DNA of 64,000 nucleotides from Bacillota bacterium (GCA_023386955.1 JAEWIS010000041.1:1-64000); one strand, 5' to 3'. Counted from the first letter of the stretch, positions 1 to 9,056 are shown. The notes: generated by a model from the letters alone, not told the origin. A program made the numbers and translations.

Positions 1-43
1 GTCTTTTAAAATCTTCGCTATACCGTTGCCGCTGCTCTCCCAT
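1..43 (-). CDS. IS3-family transposase OrfA, first 14 codons only (runs off the window)
   Basis: Reading leftward from the ATG at 43-41 gives MGEQRQRYSEDFKR, which resembles the start of IS3-family OrfA helix-turn-helix proteins (a basic start followed by YSEDFK). A strong ribosome site, GGGAGGG, lies 8 bases before the ATG. The rest lies outside the window. The family call rests on 14 residues only. Confidence 0.55.
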   Translation of the reverse strand, partial: MGEQRQRYSEDFKR

Positions 44-117
44 GTGAACACCCTCCCGTTTATTTTCATTATGGGTCTGTCCGTTAATAGGTGTCCACTT
101 TTTATTCTAGCTCCAGT
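1..117 (-). mobile_element. Left end of a probable IS3-like insertion sequence
   Basis: The OrfA start at 43 is preceded (reading leftward) by a non-coding leader. Around 75-117 that leader reads TGGAGCTAGAATAAAAAGTG on the minus strand, which looks like an IS3-type terminal inverted repeat beginning with TG. The exact end and any target duplication cannot be set because the other end is not in the window. Confidence 0.4.
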
Positions 118-318
118 GTGTCCGTAAAAATGCTGGCAGCCGGGGTTTGGCCGAAATAGCGGCTGTACGGTCCGTTGGCCCATGCGCCAGGTGGGGGAGC
201 CGTCCGGGAGATCGGCAGGTGTCACATGATCACCGGCTTCCTCCAGCAGGCGTGCTCCGCTGTCGTACCACGGCTCCCGCGGCCTATTGCTTCTGACAGG
301 GCGGGGCCGACACGGAGC
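118..318. other. Non-coding or decayed stretch between the IS end and the glycosyltransferase stop
   Basis: No complete gene is seen. On the minus strand the frame that continues past the stop of the glycosyltransferase gene stays open through this stretch and into the IS. It includes a protein-like run (EEAGDHVTPADLPDG) but has no start or ribosome site. It may be a remnant of an extended C-terminus or of another gene interrupted by the insertion sequence. Confidence 0.3.
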
Positions 319-1515
319 TTACGCCTTGGCGGCGAAGATCCGTTTGCCCACCGGCACGTTCTCCGGACTGACGCTGGCGGCGGCGTCCAGGATTTCCCGG
401 ACAGCGCCTGCGGCAGAGTCCTTGCGGCTGTAAAGCCGGGCGCAGGACTTCATCTGCGCCAGCTGAGCCGGCTCGGTGAGAAGCCGCGCCAGCTGCGCGG
501 TAAATTCCCCGGGCCCCTTGGCCTGCACGGCTGCGCCGATTCCGGTCAGGTAGGCGGCATTGTCATGCTCCTGGCCGGGCAGCGGCTTGTACAACAGCAT
601 AGGCAGGCCGGAGGCCAGCGCTTCCGAGCTGGTCAGGCCGCCGGGTTTGGTGACGAGGAGATCCGAAGCGGCCATCAGCTCCGGGATATTATCCACATAT
701 CCGGTGAGCCGGACCGGATGAGGGTAATCCGCCAGCTCCCGGGCAAGCTTGGCCTGCAGCTTCACGTTGCGCCCGCAGACGATGATCACCTGCAGCGGCA
801 GCGGCAGCAAGCCCGGGTCCTGGAGCAGCCGGGCCCAATCCCCGCCGATCAGTCCGCCGCCCCCGCCCATAATCATCACGGTGGGCAGACCGGGCTGCAG
901 GCCAAGCGAACTCCGGATGGCCTCTCGGTCATACGCGGCGCGGAAGGCGGGCCGGATGGGGATGCCCGTGACGGCGATTTTTCGGTCGGGTATGGGCCAA
1001 TCCTGAAGCAGCCGGCGGACATGCTCAGAGCCGACTATATACCGGTCGGTAGCGGGATGGAGCCAATAGCTGTGGGAGGTGTGGTCCGTCATAACGGTTG
1101 CCGTCACCGCCTTGATCCGGCCCACAGCCTTCAACCGCGCCACCGCGGCAGAAGCGGAGGGAAAGGTGCTGACCACGGCGGTGGGTTTCATCTCCTCCAC
1201 CAGCCGGATCAGCCGCCTTGAGCTGCAGAGCGGCAGACGGTTGAGACAACGGGAGAGCAGGCTGTCCCTCTGGGTGCGGCGGAACAAAAAACCGTACAGC
1301 CAAGGCAGCTTGGTAATCCATATCATATAACTCCATTGAGCCAAACGGTGGAGGAGCGGATGGGTGCCGTCCATAACGTCCACCACACGGATGCGGGCGC
1401 CGGGGTACAGCACTTCGGCAGCCTCCGCAATCGCATGGGCCGCCTGGCGGTGACCGTCGCCCAGGTTGCCCGTCAGGACAAGGATGGAGGGAGTGCGGTC
1501 GGCGGAATATCTCAT
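319..1515 (-). CDS. MGDG-synthase-like diacylglycerol/glycolipid glycosyltransferase
   Basis: A 398-residue GT28-type glycosyltransferase, probably making glycolipids from diacylglycerol and UDP-sugar at the inner face of the membrane. The N-terminal half carries the MGDG-synthase acceptor motif (TGNLGDGHRQAA, near residue 20) and the C-terminal half the nucleotide-sugar part (MGGGGGLIGGD, then VTKPGGLTSSEALASGLP). The start was placed at the ATG at 1515-1513 because GAGGTG sits 9 bases upstream. A TTG 13 codons earlier has no ribosome site. The sugar and acceptor cannot be read from the sequence; UgtP-like or YkoN-like roles are both possible. It is transcribed toward the IS end at the window edge, with no gene beside it in the same direction. 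Confidence 0.85.
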   Translation of the reverse strand: MRYSADRTPSILVLTGNLGDGHRQAAHAIAEAAEVLYPGARIRVVDVMDGTHPLLHRLAQWSYMIWITKLPWLYGFLFRRTQRDSLLSRCLNRLPLCSSRRLIRLVEEMKPTAVVSTFPSASAAVARLKAVGRIKAVTATVMTDHTSHSYWLHPATDRYIVGSEHVRRLLQDWPIPDRKIAVTGIPIRPAFRAAYDREAIRSSLGLQPGLPTVMIMGGGGGLIGGDWARLLQDPGLLPLPLQVIIVCGRNVKLQAKLARELADYPHPVRLTGYVDNIPELMAASDLLVTKPGGLTSSEALASGLPMLLYKPLPGQEHDNAAYLTGIGAAVQAKGPGEFTAQLARLLTEPAQLAQMKSCARLYSRKDSAAGAVREILDAAASVSPENVPVGKRIFAAKA

Positions 1516-2002
1516 TTTCCAGTTCACCTCATTAGGCCTTAGGAGCCTGTCCAACGGAGTAGTTTTAGTGACTAAATATTCTTAAGGTTTCATTCCTTAC
1601 CGGGAAAGGAGTGCCTTGGAGGCTCAAACACATTTTGTCGGCCTTGATTGAATGGAATCTATAAGGTTTCAAAGCCGCCAAAAAACTCGCCCTCAAAGCA
1701 TCTGCTTCCGAAGCCAGTTTTCCTGAGGGAAAACTCTCAACTCTTTCCCTCCCAGTCATTCCACAAGAATATGTATTCACGTCGAACAGACTCCAGCCCA
1801 GCACAGGGCTTGGCCTCTTGTCCCTCCATATTAGCACGTTGCCCCAAGCAGAGCAAAAAGAACCTCCGCTGCCTTAATCGGCCTGATGCCCACTCCAGTG
1901 GGAGCCGGATGGGATTCATGATACTATAGAGCAGAACAGGCTTTATACGGACCAATGGCACCGGGAAAGGTCCGGGGCAGGATACAATGGGGAGGCGTGC
2001 GG
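1516..2002. other. Intergenic gap, divergent promoters expected
   Basis: A gap of 487 bases between divergent genes. A 90-codon open frame lies on the minus strand (1565-1837), but it lacks a ribosome site and family resemblance, so I do not call it a gene. The sequence AAGGTTTCA occurs twice (near 1583 and 1666), and a small hairpin (CCCACT...AGTGGG) lies near 1890. No repeat array of the type found in other gaps was seen. Confidence 0.5.
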
Positions 2003-2986
2003 GTGGACAAGTTGATACGTTGGGGAATTATCGGATGCGGAGATGTAACGGAGGTCAAAAGCGGGCCGGCCCTGCAGAAGGCGGAGGGCTCAAGCCTCAC
2101 CGCCGTTATGCGGAGAAACGCCGCGTTAGCGGAGGACTATGCCAAGAGGCATGGAGTATCCCGCTGGTACGGACAGGCTGACCAGCTGATTGCTGACCCT
2201 GAGGTGGATGCAATATATGTGGCAACGCCGCCATCCTCCCATAAGGAATATGCTCTTGCCGCCGCCAAAGCGGGCAAACCCGTCTATGTGGAAAAGCCCA
2301 TGGCCATGAATGCGGCGGAATGCACCGCCATGATCGAAGCATGCAAGGATGCGGGCGTTCCTCTATATGTGGCTTTTTACCGGCGGGGCTTGCCCAGATT
2401 TCAGCAGGTGAAGAAGTGGCTGGATGAGGGAGCGATCGGCGACATCCGGTTTGTGCGGACCGTACATATGGCGAAACCCTTGGCTCAGACGGGGGAAGAG
2501 ATGTGGCGGGTGAATCCGGCCATTTCCGGAGGCGGGCTGTTTCTGGACCTGGGCAGTCATACCCTGGATCTCCTGGACTACCTGCTGGGACCCATCCGGG
2601 ATGTAAGCGGCCACGCCTCCAATATGGGCAGTCCGTATGCCGCTGAGGATACGGTATCCGGGGAATATGTTTTCGAATCCGGGGTGCACGGGAGTGGGAT
2701 CTGGTGCTTCAATAGCTATGCGGATGAGGAATATAATGAAATCGTGGGTTCGAAGGGCAGCATATGGTTTTCCACCTTTGAGGAAAAGCCTGTGGTGCTG
2801 CGGACGGCGGAACAGGAGCAGAAGCGGAGTCTGGCGCATCCGCCCCATGTGCAGCAGCCGTTGATTCAAACCATTGTGGATGAGCTGTTGGGCCGGGGAA
2901 AGGCGCTCTCCACCGGAGAGTCGGCCATCCGCACCAGCAGGGTGGCGGAGATCTTGACCAGAGCATATTACGCCGGGGACCGGTAA
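2003..2986 (+). CDS. Gfo/Idh/MocA-family NAD(P)-dependent oxidoreductase
   Basis: A 327-residue sugar- or inositol-type dehydrogenase. The N-terminal Rossmann motif (WGIIGCGDVTE) is near residue 8. The EKPMAMN segment, holding the lysine of the EKP motif typical of this family, is near residue 95. The C-terminal half is the alpha/beta domain with GGGLFLDLGSHTLDL, which contains the conserved aspartate and histidine. GTG at 2003 is chosen as start because GGGGAGG lies about 7 bases upstream; an in-frame ATG at 1955 lacks such a site. The substrate is unknown. The gene stands alone and may be followed by the small minus-strand gene at 3040-3210. Confidence 0.88.
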   Translation: MDKLIRWGIIGCGDVTEVKSGPALQKAEGSSLTAVMRRNAALAEDYAKRHGVSRWYGQADQLIADPEVDAIYVATPPSSHKEYALAAAKAGKPVYVEKPMAMNAAECTAMIEACKDAGVPLYVAFYRRGLPRFQQVKKWLDEGAIGDIRFVRTVHMAKPLAQTGEEMWRVNPAISGGGLFLDLGSHTLDLLDYLLGPIRDVSGHASNMGSPYAAEDTVSGEYVFESGVHGSGIWCFNSYADEEYNEIVGSKGSIWFSTFEEKPVVLRTAEQEQKRSLAHPPHVQQPLIQTIVDELLGRGKALSTGESAIRTSRVAEILTRAYYAGDR

Positions 2987-3039
2987 ACGGGGCTTGAGGA
3001 GAAGTTTTCCCTAACACATCCGCCAGAGTGGGGGCGGTG

Positions 3040-3210
3040 TTATTTCAACGCTTTATCCGTCTGCTTCAACCCTATCCAGGCCAAGACCGGACCCAGTGCC
3101 GGTCTTTTTGTGCTTCCGCGCTCTCGGCCGGCGGCGCTGCGGCAGGCCTTCCGGAGATGAAGCTCCTGCTCCTCCAGCCACTTTTCCATTTGATAAATAT
3201 TGGGTTCCAT
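3040..3210 (-). CDS. Small hypothetical protein (56 aa)
   Basis: A short frame starting MEPNIYQMEKWLEEQELHLRKA, with AAGGAAG 9 bases before the ATG at 3210-3208. The N-terminal half looks like a charged amphipathic helix; the C-terminal half is basic. I do not recognise a family. The ribosome site and helix-forming start support expression. It is antisense to nothing and lies between two plus-strand genes. An ATG 11 codons upstream is possible but has no better site. Confidence 0.45.
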   Translation of the reverse strand: MEPNIYQMEKWLEEQELHLRKACRSAAGRERGSTKRPALGPVLAWIGLKQTDKALK

Positions 3211-3250
3211 GTGATACACTTCCTTTTGTTTTCTCTCCTTCATTTTTGCA

Positions 3251-3279
3251 GATACAAAAGGGGATAAAAAGGGTATAAT
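3251..3279 (+). promoter_or_regulatory. Possible sigma-A promoter of the SgrR-like gene
   Basis: A perfect TATAAT at 3274-3279 lies 17 bases after GATACA (3251-3256, three of six matches to TTGACA). A second TATAAT follows at 3284-3289. The gene starts at 3338. Confidence 0.45.
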
Positions 3280-3337
3280 TGATTATAATTATTTCCTCTT
3301 TTATGAGAGGGTCAAATCAGGAACAGGGTGGACAAGC

Positions 3338-5197
3338 ATGCAACTCATCGAATATTACCATCTTCTGCATACGGAGCTGCCGGAGGCCCGCGGGGGATTA
3401 CCCGTCACCTTGGAGCGGCTGTCCGGTATTTTTTATTGCTCGGAGCGCAATGTGAAGTTCATTCTCCACAAGATGGCGGACCAGAATTGGATCGTGTGGA
3501 AGCCGGGCCGGGGCCGGGGCAACCACTCGGAGCTTCAGCTGCTGGAGGATTCAAGCGTCCTGCTCCGGCAGGAGGCCATGCGGCTGGTGCAGGAGGAGAA
3601 CATCAAGCCGGCCCTGGAGCTGGTGGGGCTTTCGGGTATGGAGCCGGGGGAAAAGGAGGCTTTTTTCCAGTGGCTGGGCGGGGCCTTCGGCTATCAGGAG
3701 GTCAGCGGGCGGAGCCGGCCGCTGGAGGTGCTGCGGCTGCCATATTACGCACCGCTTCTGACATTGGACCCCACTCGGATGATTTATTCCAAGGACATGC
3801 ATCTGGTCCGGCAGCTGTTCGACACCCTTGTGCGGGTGAACCCCGCAACCGGTCAGGTCATGCCTCATCTGGCCCACCATTGGGAAGCGTCGGCAGACGG
3901 CAGGCTGTGGACCTTTTATCTGCGCAAGGGTGTCCGGTTCCATCATGGCCGGGAGCTGTCGGCGGAGGATGCGGCATTCAGTCTGATGCGGCTGAAGGAG
4001 GCGGGGGAGCAGACGCCCTTTTCCTGGCTGGTCCGGGAGGTGGAGCAGGCCCGGGCCGTAGGCAGCTACATCCTGGAGGTGGAGCTGTCCGCCCCCAATT
4101 ATATGTTTGACCGGTATGCCAGCTCCGCCGGTTTGTCCATCGTGCCCAAGGATGTGTATGGAGGCCGGAAAATTCCCGCCCCGTTTGGCACAGGTCCCTT
4201 CCGGCTGTTGGAGCAGGATGCGTCCATGTGCATCCTGGAAGCGTTCCCGGACTACTTCCGGGAGCGGGCCCTGCTGGACCGGGTGGAGCTGTGGGTGCTG
4301 CCCAGCGGTATGGAGGTGAAGCCCCAGCTGCGGGTCAGCGATTGGGGTTGTTCCCCCAAGCAGGGTCCGGAGAGCAGGCAGGACGAAGAGAATTTGTCTG
4401 CGGGGCTTAATGGCGGGCTGACGCGGGGCTGTAACTTTATGTCCTTTAATATCGAACGGCCGGGCCCTCAGTGCAATAGGCTTTTCCGGGAAGCGGTGCA
4501 GCTTCTCTTGAACCGGCAGGCTTTTATCCGGGAGGTCAAAAAAGATGCCAGCATCCCGGCCCAATGGCTTCTGCCTCCAGAGTATCCGCCAGAGGATGAT
4601 GCCGATCCGTGCCACGATGAGGCGGAGGGCCTCCGGCTTTTGAAGGAATCGGGCTACCGGGGAGAGCCCCTGACGCTGATGCTGAATACGGGGCATGTGG
4701 AGATGGCGGAATGGATCGTCCGCTGGCTGGGCCAATATGGCATTCAAGTGAAGCTGGATGTGATGAGCCGGGAGGAAGCGGCCGGTTTGAAGTGGGTCAA
4801 GCATGCCCAATGTTATGTGGGCGGGCTGGCGGCGGACGAGGATACGGTGATGTTTCTTCTTGAGCTGCTGCATGCGGGGCATTATTCCGGATTTTTCCTG
4901 CACGGGGAGCTCCGGCGGGAGCTGGAGGAGCGGCTGTCCGGCATCCGGCGGGAAGCCAATGAGGAGGTCAGGAGAAACGGGCTCAAGGAGCTGCAGAATC
5001 TGCTGGCCAGAGACCGGAATGTCATCCTGCTCATTCACCCTGCCAACAAGGTTGTGCATTCCCCCAATCTGCGCGGTGTAACCGTCAATACCCTGGGTCA
5101 GGTGGATTTTAAAGATTTATGGTTCCAGCCTGAAACCTTTTCCCAGGATTCACCGTCTAGGAGGCAGGTACATCCAATTCCCAGAGAGGGTGGTTAA
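3338..5197 (+). CDS. SgrR-family transcriptional regulator with solute-binding domain
   Basis: A 619-residue protein with an N-terminal winged-helix part (residues 1-100, SgrR_N type: MQLIEYYHLL, then LERLSGIFYCSERNVKFIL) fused to an extracellular-solute-binding family 5-like domain (about 140-560: VRQLFDTLVRVNPATGQVMP, LRKGVRFHHGRELSAED). There is no signal peptide, so the binding domain acts as a cytoplasmic ligand sensor, as in SgrR of enterobacteria. Related Bacillus and Paenibacillus proteins often sit beside a sugar or drug exporter; here the next gene is a secreted SLH protein instead. The ligand is unknown. The stop lies 5 bases before the next start, so read-through transcription into that gene is likely. 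Confidence 0.85.
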   Translation: MQLIEYYHLLHTELPEARGGLPVTLERLSGIFYCSERNVKFILHKMADQNWIVWKPGRGRGNHSELQLLEDSSVLLRQEAMRLVQEENIKPALELVGLSGMEPGEKEAFFQWLGGAFGYQEVSGRSRPLEVLRLPYYAPLLTLDPTRMIYSKDMHLVRQLFDTLVRVNPATGQVMPHLAHHWEASADGRLWTFYLRKGVRFHHGRELSAEDAAFSLMRLKEAGEQTPFSWLVREVEQARAVGSYILEVELSAPNYMFDRYASSAGLSIVPKDVYGGRKIPAPFGTGPFRLLEQDASMCILEAFPDYFRERALLDRVELWVLPSGMEVKPQLRVSDWGCSPKQGPESRQDEENLSAGLNGGLTRGCNFMSFNIERPGPQCNRLFREAVQLLLNRQAFIREVKKDASIPAQWLLPPEYPPEDDADPCHDEAEGLRLLKESGYRGEPLTLMLNTGHVEMAEWIVRWLGQYGIQVKLDVMSREEAAGLKWVKHAQCYVGGLAADEDTVMFLLELLHAGHYSGFFLHGELRRELEERLSGIRREANEEVRRNGLKELQNLLARDRNVILLIHPANKVVHSPNLRGVTVNTLGQVDFKDLWFQPETFSQDSPSRRQVHPIPREGG

Positions 5198-5202
5198 CGG
5201 TT

Positions 5203-7605
5203 ATGAAAAAATCATTCAAAGCCGGTGCAGTAGGCTTGAGCGCTGCGCTGCTGCTTGCCGGAGCTCTGCCGGCGGCTGCGTCTTCTGTTCCTGTTCCTGC
5301 AGCTTCTGCATCCAACTCGGCGAGCGGCTCCGCTTCGGTATCCGCCCCCGGCTCCGAGGCGGCCGTGAACACGGACACCGCCATCAAACGCGACCAGGCT
5401 GTTGAGCTGGCCCGCAAGCTTGCCCAGGTGCCCCAGGATTACGAGGTCTCCAACGTCACCCTGCAGACGGCTTCGGCAACCGGCACAGCCGGGGCCACAT
5501 GGTCCATCAACTTTTCCAAACAAGTAAAGGATAAGTATTACGGCAATTATTATATCGGGATCTCTGCGGAAACCGGCGAACTGACTCAGATGAGCGCCTA
5601 TATCAACAATGTGGATTCCCCGCCCGCCTATCCGCCGGAGAAGGATCTGAAGGCGGCCAAGGTGGTGGCGGAGGCCTTCATCAACAGCCTGTATCCGGGC
5701 AAGCTGACGGAAACCCGCTACAATACCGTTGCCGAGGATAATTTCAAAACACCGCTCATGGGCGACGTGCGCTACAACTACCGCTATGACCGTGTGGTCA
5801 ATGGTATAGTGTTTCCGGGGAACGGCATCAGCGTGGATGTGAACGGCTCCGGCCAGGTGGTGGGCTTCAACTATCAGTGGGATAAAAATACCCAGTTCCC
5901 GGACCCCGCTTCCGTCATCTCCCAAGAGAAGGCGGAGAGCCTGTGGAAGGAGAAGTCCAAGCTCACCGCTTCGTATTTCCGGCCGTATAACAAGAACACC
6001 AATACAGCTTCGCCCTTCATTGCTTACCGGCTGTCACCGGTTCGGCTGAATGCGCTCACCGGAGAGCTGGACACCGGCAATATGCCGGTGCAGGAGTCCG
6101 GCGGTCCCATCGCTACCGCGCCTCTTGGAGCAGCCCCCGCCAAGGATAAGCAGCTGACTCAAAGCCAGGCCATCGATGCTGTAACGGCCCGTTTCCCCCT
6201 GCCAACGGGTGCCAAGCTGGAGAACGCCTCCTACCAGGAATACAATGAAAATAATATGGACGGCCTTACACGCTCCTGGAATATCAGCTGGACGCTTCCC
6301 GAGGATGAAAAAAGCAAGTCCGAAGCAGCGGATAAAATCGCCTATCCTATCGGCTCACGTTCCATCCGCGCCGCTGTGGATGCGTCCACAGGAGAGATCA
6401 AAAACTACTCCCGCAACGAGTACCGCCCCTTTCTGGCAACTGCAATGAAGCCGGAGGATTACAAGGTCCCCATTGATACGGCCAAAGCTACAGCGGTGGA
6501 GCTGGTGAAAAGCCTGGTTCCCCATATGGCCCACCAGTTGGAGCTCCATTACAGCGACCCGACCAAACAGGCGGCCGCCTCCTACTGGAACTCCAATCCG
6601 TCTTACGGCTTCAGCTTTGACCGGACCATCGACGGCATTCTTACCGGCGAAACTGTCCAGGTCACCGTAGATGCAACCAACGGCGCCGTGGTCAATTATT
6701 CCAATGGTCTGACCGGCTACAGCTATCCGGCAACTAAGCCGGCCTTGACAGACCCGGCCGAAGCGAAGGAAAAGCTGCTTAGCCAATACAAGCTGCAGCT
6801 GCAATATGCAGTTGACTGGGTGGCGGGTTATGACGGCAGCTATCCCATCGAGAAGTACAATCTGATGGTGGCTGCCGGGGAGCTTCCGCCTTCCGCTGCA
6901 GGCAATCAAAAGGTGCGCTTGTCCTACGTGCCTGTAGCCCAGAACACGGACCTGGCGGGCGGTTATTTCCTGGACGCGCAGACCGGTGAGTGGAGAGACA
7001 ACCGCAACGGCGAAACAGCCCGTTCCGACCGGGCGGCCGCCACGGATATTGCCGGACATTGGGCAGAGCGGGCCTTGTCCCTGATGGTGGAATATAATGC
7101 CATCGATCTCAAGGACGGCAAGGCCAACCCCGATCAGTCAGCCACCCGTGGCGAACTGATCAAGATGCTGGTGCTGGCCGCAAGCGGCGGTAATCTGCCG
7201 ATGGCTTATGACTCCTCCCGCGCAGCCTCCTTCAGCGACGTTAAAGCTTCCAGCGCCTTGTTCGCTTTTGTGGAGAATGCGGTGGATATGAATCTGATCG
7301 ACCGTGACCCGTCCGGTGAGTTCAATCCGGACCAGATCATGACCCGCGATGATATGGCGCAGCTGATCGTCCGGGCGTTGGGCTACAACAAGCTGGCCCA
7401 GCAAAGCGGCATGTTCCGTCTGGATGTGACAGATGCCGATGCCATCCAGCACAAGGGTCATGCGGCCATCGCCGTAGGCCTGGGCATTATGAGCACCGAC
7501 GGCAGCCAATTCCGTCCTGCCGACGAAGTGACCCGTGCCCAAGCCGCCACCGCCTTCTTCCGGTTCCTGGAGAAGCGCGGCACCCTGCAGGATTCCCGTT
7601 ATTAA
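5203..7605 (+). CDS. Secreted YcdB/PepSY-domain protein with three C-terminal SLH repeats
   Basis: An 800-residue exported wall protein. A signal peptide (MKKSFKAGAVGLSAALLLAG, cut after AAA near 28) leads into an alanine/serine linker and repeated YcdB/YcdC (DUF4901/PepSY-like) units across about 55-590. Each unit carries a 'DATTGEI/DASTGEI' turn such as VDVNGSGQVVGF and VDASTGEIKNYSR. Three SLH repeats follow (about 608-655, 670-725, 735-790), with DIAGHWAERAL as the first hallmark. SLH domains bind pyruvylated secondary wall polymer. The PepSY-like units suggest protease inhibition or processing control outside the cell, but this is family-level inference. Its proximity to the upstream SgrR-like gene may mean co-transcription. 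A strong terminator follows. Confidence 0.88.
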   Translation: MKKSFKAGAVGLSAALLLAGALPAAASSVPVPAASASNSASGSASVSAPGSEAAVNTDTAIKRDQAVELARKLAQVPQDYEVSNVTLQTASATGTAGATWSINFSKQVKDKYYGNYYIGISAETGELTQMSAYINNVDSPPAYPPEKDLKAAKVVAEAFINSLYPGKLTETRYNTVAEDNFKTPLMGDVRYNYRYDRVVNGIVFPGNGISVDVNGSGQVVGFNYQWDKNTQFPDPASVISQEKAESLWKEKSKLTASYFRPYNKNTNTASPFIAYRLSPVRLNALTGELDTGNMPVQESGGPIATAPLGAAPAKDKQLTQSQAIDAVTARFPLPTGAKLENASYQEYNENNMDGLTRSWNISWTLPEDEKSKSEAADKIAYPIGSRSIRAAVDASTGEIKNYSRNEYRPFLATAMKPEDYKVPIDTAKATAVELVKSLVPHMAHQLELHYSDPTKQAAASYWNSNPSYGFSFDRTIDGILTGETVQVTVDATNGAVVNYSNGLTGYSYPATKPALTDPAEAKEKLLSQYKLQLQYAVDWVAGYDGSYPIEKYNLMVAAGELPPSAAGNQKVRLSYVPVAQNTDLAGGYFLDAQTGEWRDNRNGETARSDRAAATDIAGHWAERALSLMVEYNAIDLKDGKANPDQSATRGELIKMLVLAASGGNLPMAYDSSRAASFSDVKASSALFAFVENAVDMNLIDRDPSGEFNPDQIMTRDDMAQLIVRALGYNKLAQQSGMFRLDVTDADAIQHKGHAAIAVGLGIMSTDGSQFRPADEVTRAQAATAFFRFLEKRGTLQDSRY

Positions 7606-7630
7606 GCTTTAGAAGCCGGACCCGGCTTCC

Positions 7631-7678
7631 AACCTCCCCTTGAGCGGACTTTCGTCCGACGGGGAGGTTTTTTATTTT
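7631..7678 (+). terminator. Rho-independent terminator after the YcdB-SLH gene
   Basis: AACCTCCCC (7631-7639) pairs with GGGGAGGTT (7661-7669), with an inner CGGAC/GTCCG stem, followed by TTTTATTTT. Confidence 0.92.
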
Positions 7679-7853
7679 CGGCAGCAATAGCCGCCCAGGC
7701 CCGAGTGGCCATCCTAACGGAAGCAGAGGCCGTTACCTTGAAGATGGTCCGAGCCGTAGGCCGGATTGGTTATTCTGGTTTTTACTAAGCTGTTTGATCC
7801 TAGTAGCGCCTCTGACAATGTTAGTAATTTGCATATGCCATCCAGCATGATCC

Positions 7854-8028
7854 TGCAAAAGTGCATCTATTCTGCTGGAATTCTGGCTCTCGCTAAATTC
7901 CAAGTGTAAAAGTGCATCTATTTTCCGCCGCGGGGTACATCTTGCTCCCATCTGGCGAAAATAACTGCACTTTTGCAGGATAGACCGTAAAAACGAAGGT
8001 TTGTTTACCAAATACATGCACTTTTGCA
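7854..8028. repeat. Four-unit TGCAAAAGTGCA array (locus A1), spacing 51/61/51
   Basis: Core 12-mers at 7854-7865 (forward), 7905-7916 (forward, one mismatch), 7966-7977 (reverse) and 8017-8028 (reverse). Forward units continue with TCTATT; the third unit, read in reverse, with GTTATT. The sequence between units is unlike that at the two sister loci, but the start-to-start distances are the same. The centre can also fold (TTTTCCGCC near 7920 with GGCGAAAA near 7953). It lies between convergent genes. Confidence 0.9.
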
Positions 8029-8074
8029 TTTCGGAAGTTTTCGGAAGAGGTTGGGAGTAACACAAAGATTGAAA

Positions 8075-8105
8075 TAAAAAAGCCCCTGCCCGGTAAGGGA
8101 GGGGC
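8075..8105 (-). terminator. Terminator of the GNAT gene
   Basis: Read on the minus strand, GCCCCT (8105-8100) pairs with AGGGGC (8087-8082), followed by TTTTTTATTTC. Confidence 0.85.
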
Positions 8106-8144
8106 AAGGGACAAGGACAAGGGACCAGGAAGCTGTGCCGGAGC

Positions 8145-9056
8145 TTAATAGCCCGTACAGATTTCCTCCCGCACAAAAGCCTGAGTATCCAGTCTGTAAT
8201 AGTCGTTGATATAGGTTTCCCGGAAGCCGCAGCGGTGGTATAAGGTCAGCGCCTCGGCGTTATTGCAGGCTACCTCCAGGGTCATGCTGCGCAGGCCCTG
8301 TTTGTTGGCCAGGCTGATGGCGGAGAGAAGAATCTGCCGTCCGTAGCCCTTGCGCCGGTGCTGCGGCACCACAGAAAAGCAGAAGAAATGGGCATTGCCG
8401 TCGCGGATATGGGAATTGATCCGTCCCACCGCTTCCCCTTCTTCATTATAGGCAATATAGGGCGTGTCCTGGGGAGGGTTGTCCAGCGTCATGTCTACCA
8501 GTGTCTCGGACTCCTCCTCGGAGGAATCGAAACCGAGGGAATCCAGACGGATCAGAAGCTCCCGCTGGGACTTGACGCCGCGGGCCAGCCGGATGCCGGT
8601 CAGGGGCTCATGCGTTACCTGCTCCGTCAGCTTCATACCGTAATCCGAAATGGTGTAACCGGCCCGCCTGGCTTCAGCAAAGGCCTTGGCCCCCTGGGAC
8701 TGGCGCGGACAGGCAAACAGCAGGGACGGGATGTTCTGCTTGCGGGCGGATAACAGGGCGGCCTCCGTCAATGCGTTGAAGATCCCCTTCTGCCGGAAAT
8801 CCGGATGGACCATACCGCCCACCTCGGCCTCCTTGGGCACGAAGTGGTACAAGGCCAAAAAGCCCACCAGCTTTCCGCGCTCATACCACAGAAAATCATT
8901 GGCCGTCCCCCGGGGCCGGTGCTCCAGCATTCCCCAGTTCAGCTTCAGCTCCAGGCTGTCCGCCTTCGCGCAACGACCGGCCAGCTCCCGTACCTCCTGA
9001 AGCTGCCGCTCCGTCATCCCGTCCGGAATTACCAACCCATGTTTTATCAAAACCAA
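8145..9056 (-). CDS. GNAT-family N-acetyltransferase, tandem domains
   Basis: About 300 residues with two GNAT-like halves. The N-terminal half is degenerate (FLALYHFVPKEAEVGGMVHP, FRQKGIFNALTEAAL). The C-terminal half has a full acetyl-CoA signature (VVPQHRRKGYGRQILLSAI, near 225-250) and the usual end, NAEALTLYHRCGFRETYINDYY. The product probably acetylates a small molecule or protein amine in the cytoplasm; the substrate cannot be inferred. The start is uncertain: TTG at 9056 lies only 3 bases from an AGGGG, while the TTG two codons later is better spaced. The gene runs toward the convergent repeat array A1 and ends at its own terminator. Confidence 0.82.
   Translation of the reverse strand: MVLIKHGLVIPDGMTERQLQEVRELAGRCAKADSLELKLNWGMLEHRPRGTANDFLWYERGKLVGFLALYHFVPKEAEVGGMVHPDFRQKGIFNALTEAALLSARKQNIPSLLFACPRQSQGAKAFAEARRAGYTISDYGMKLTEQVTHEPLTGIRLARGVKSQRELLIRLDSLGFDSSEEESETLVDMTLDNPPQDTPYIAYNEEGEAVGRINSHIRDGNAHFFCFSVVPQHRRKGYGRQILLSAISLANKQGLRSMTLEVACNNAEALTLYHRCGFRETYINDYYRLDTQAFVREEICTGY

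Noticed and set aside
1565..1837. 90-codon minus-strand frame
   Set aside because: No ribosome site and no family resemblance that I can defend; kept as intergenic.
2363..2869. 168-codon minus-strand frame antisense to the Gfo/Idh gene
   Set aside because: Shadow frame rich in Pro, His and Arg.
3551..5059. 502-codon minus-strand frame antisense to the SgrR-like gene
   Set aside because: Shadow of a high-GC coding gene; composition rich in Pro, His, Arg and Leu with no domain.
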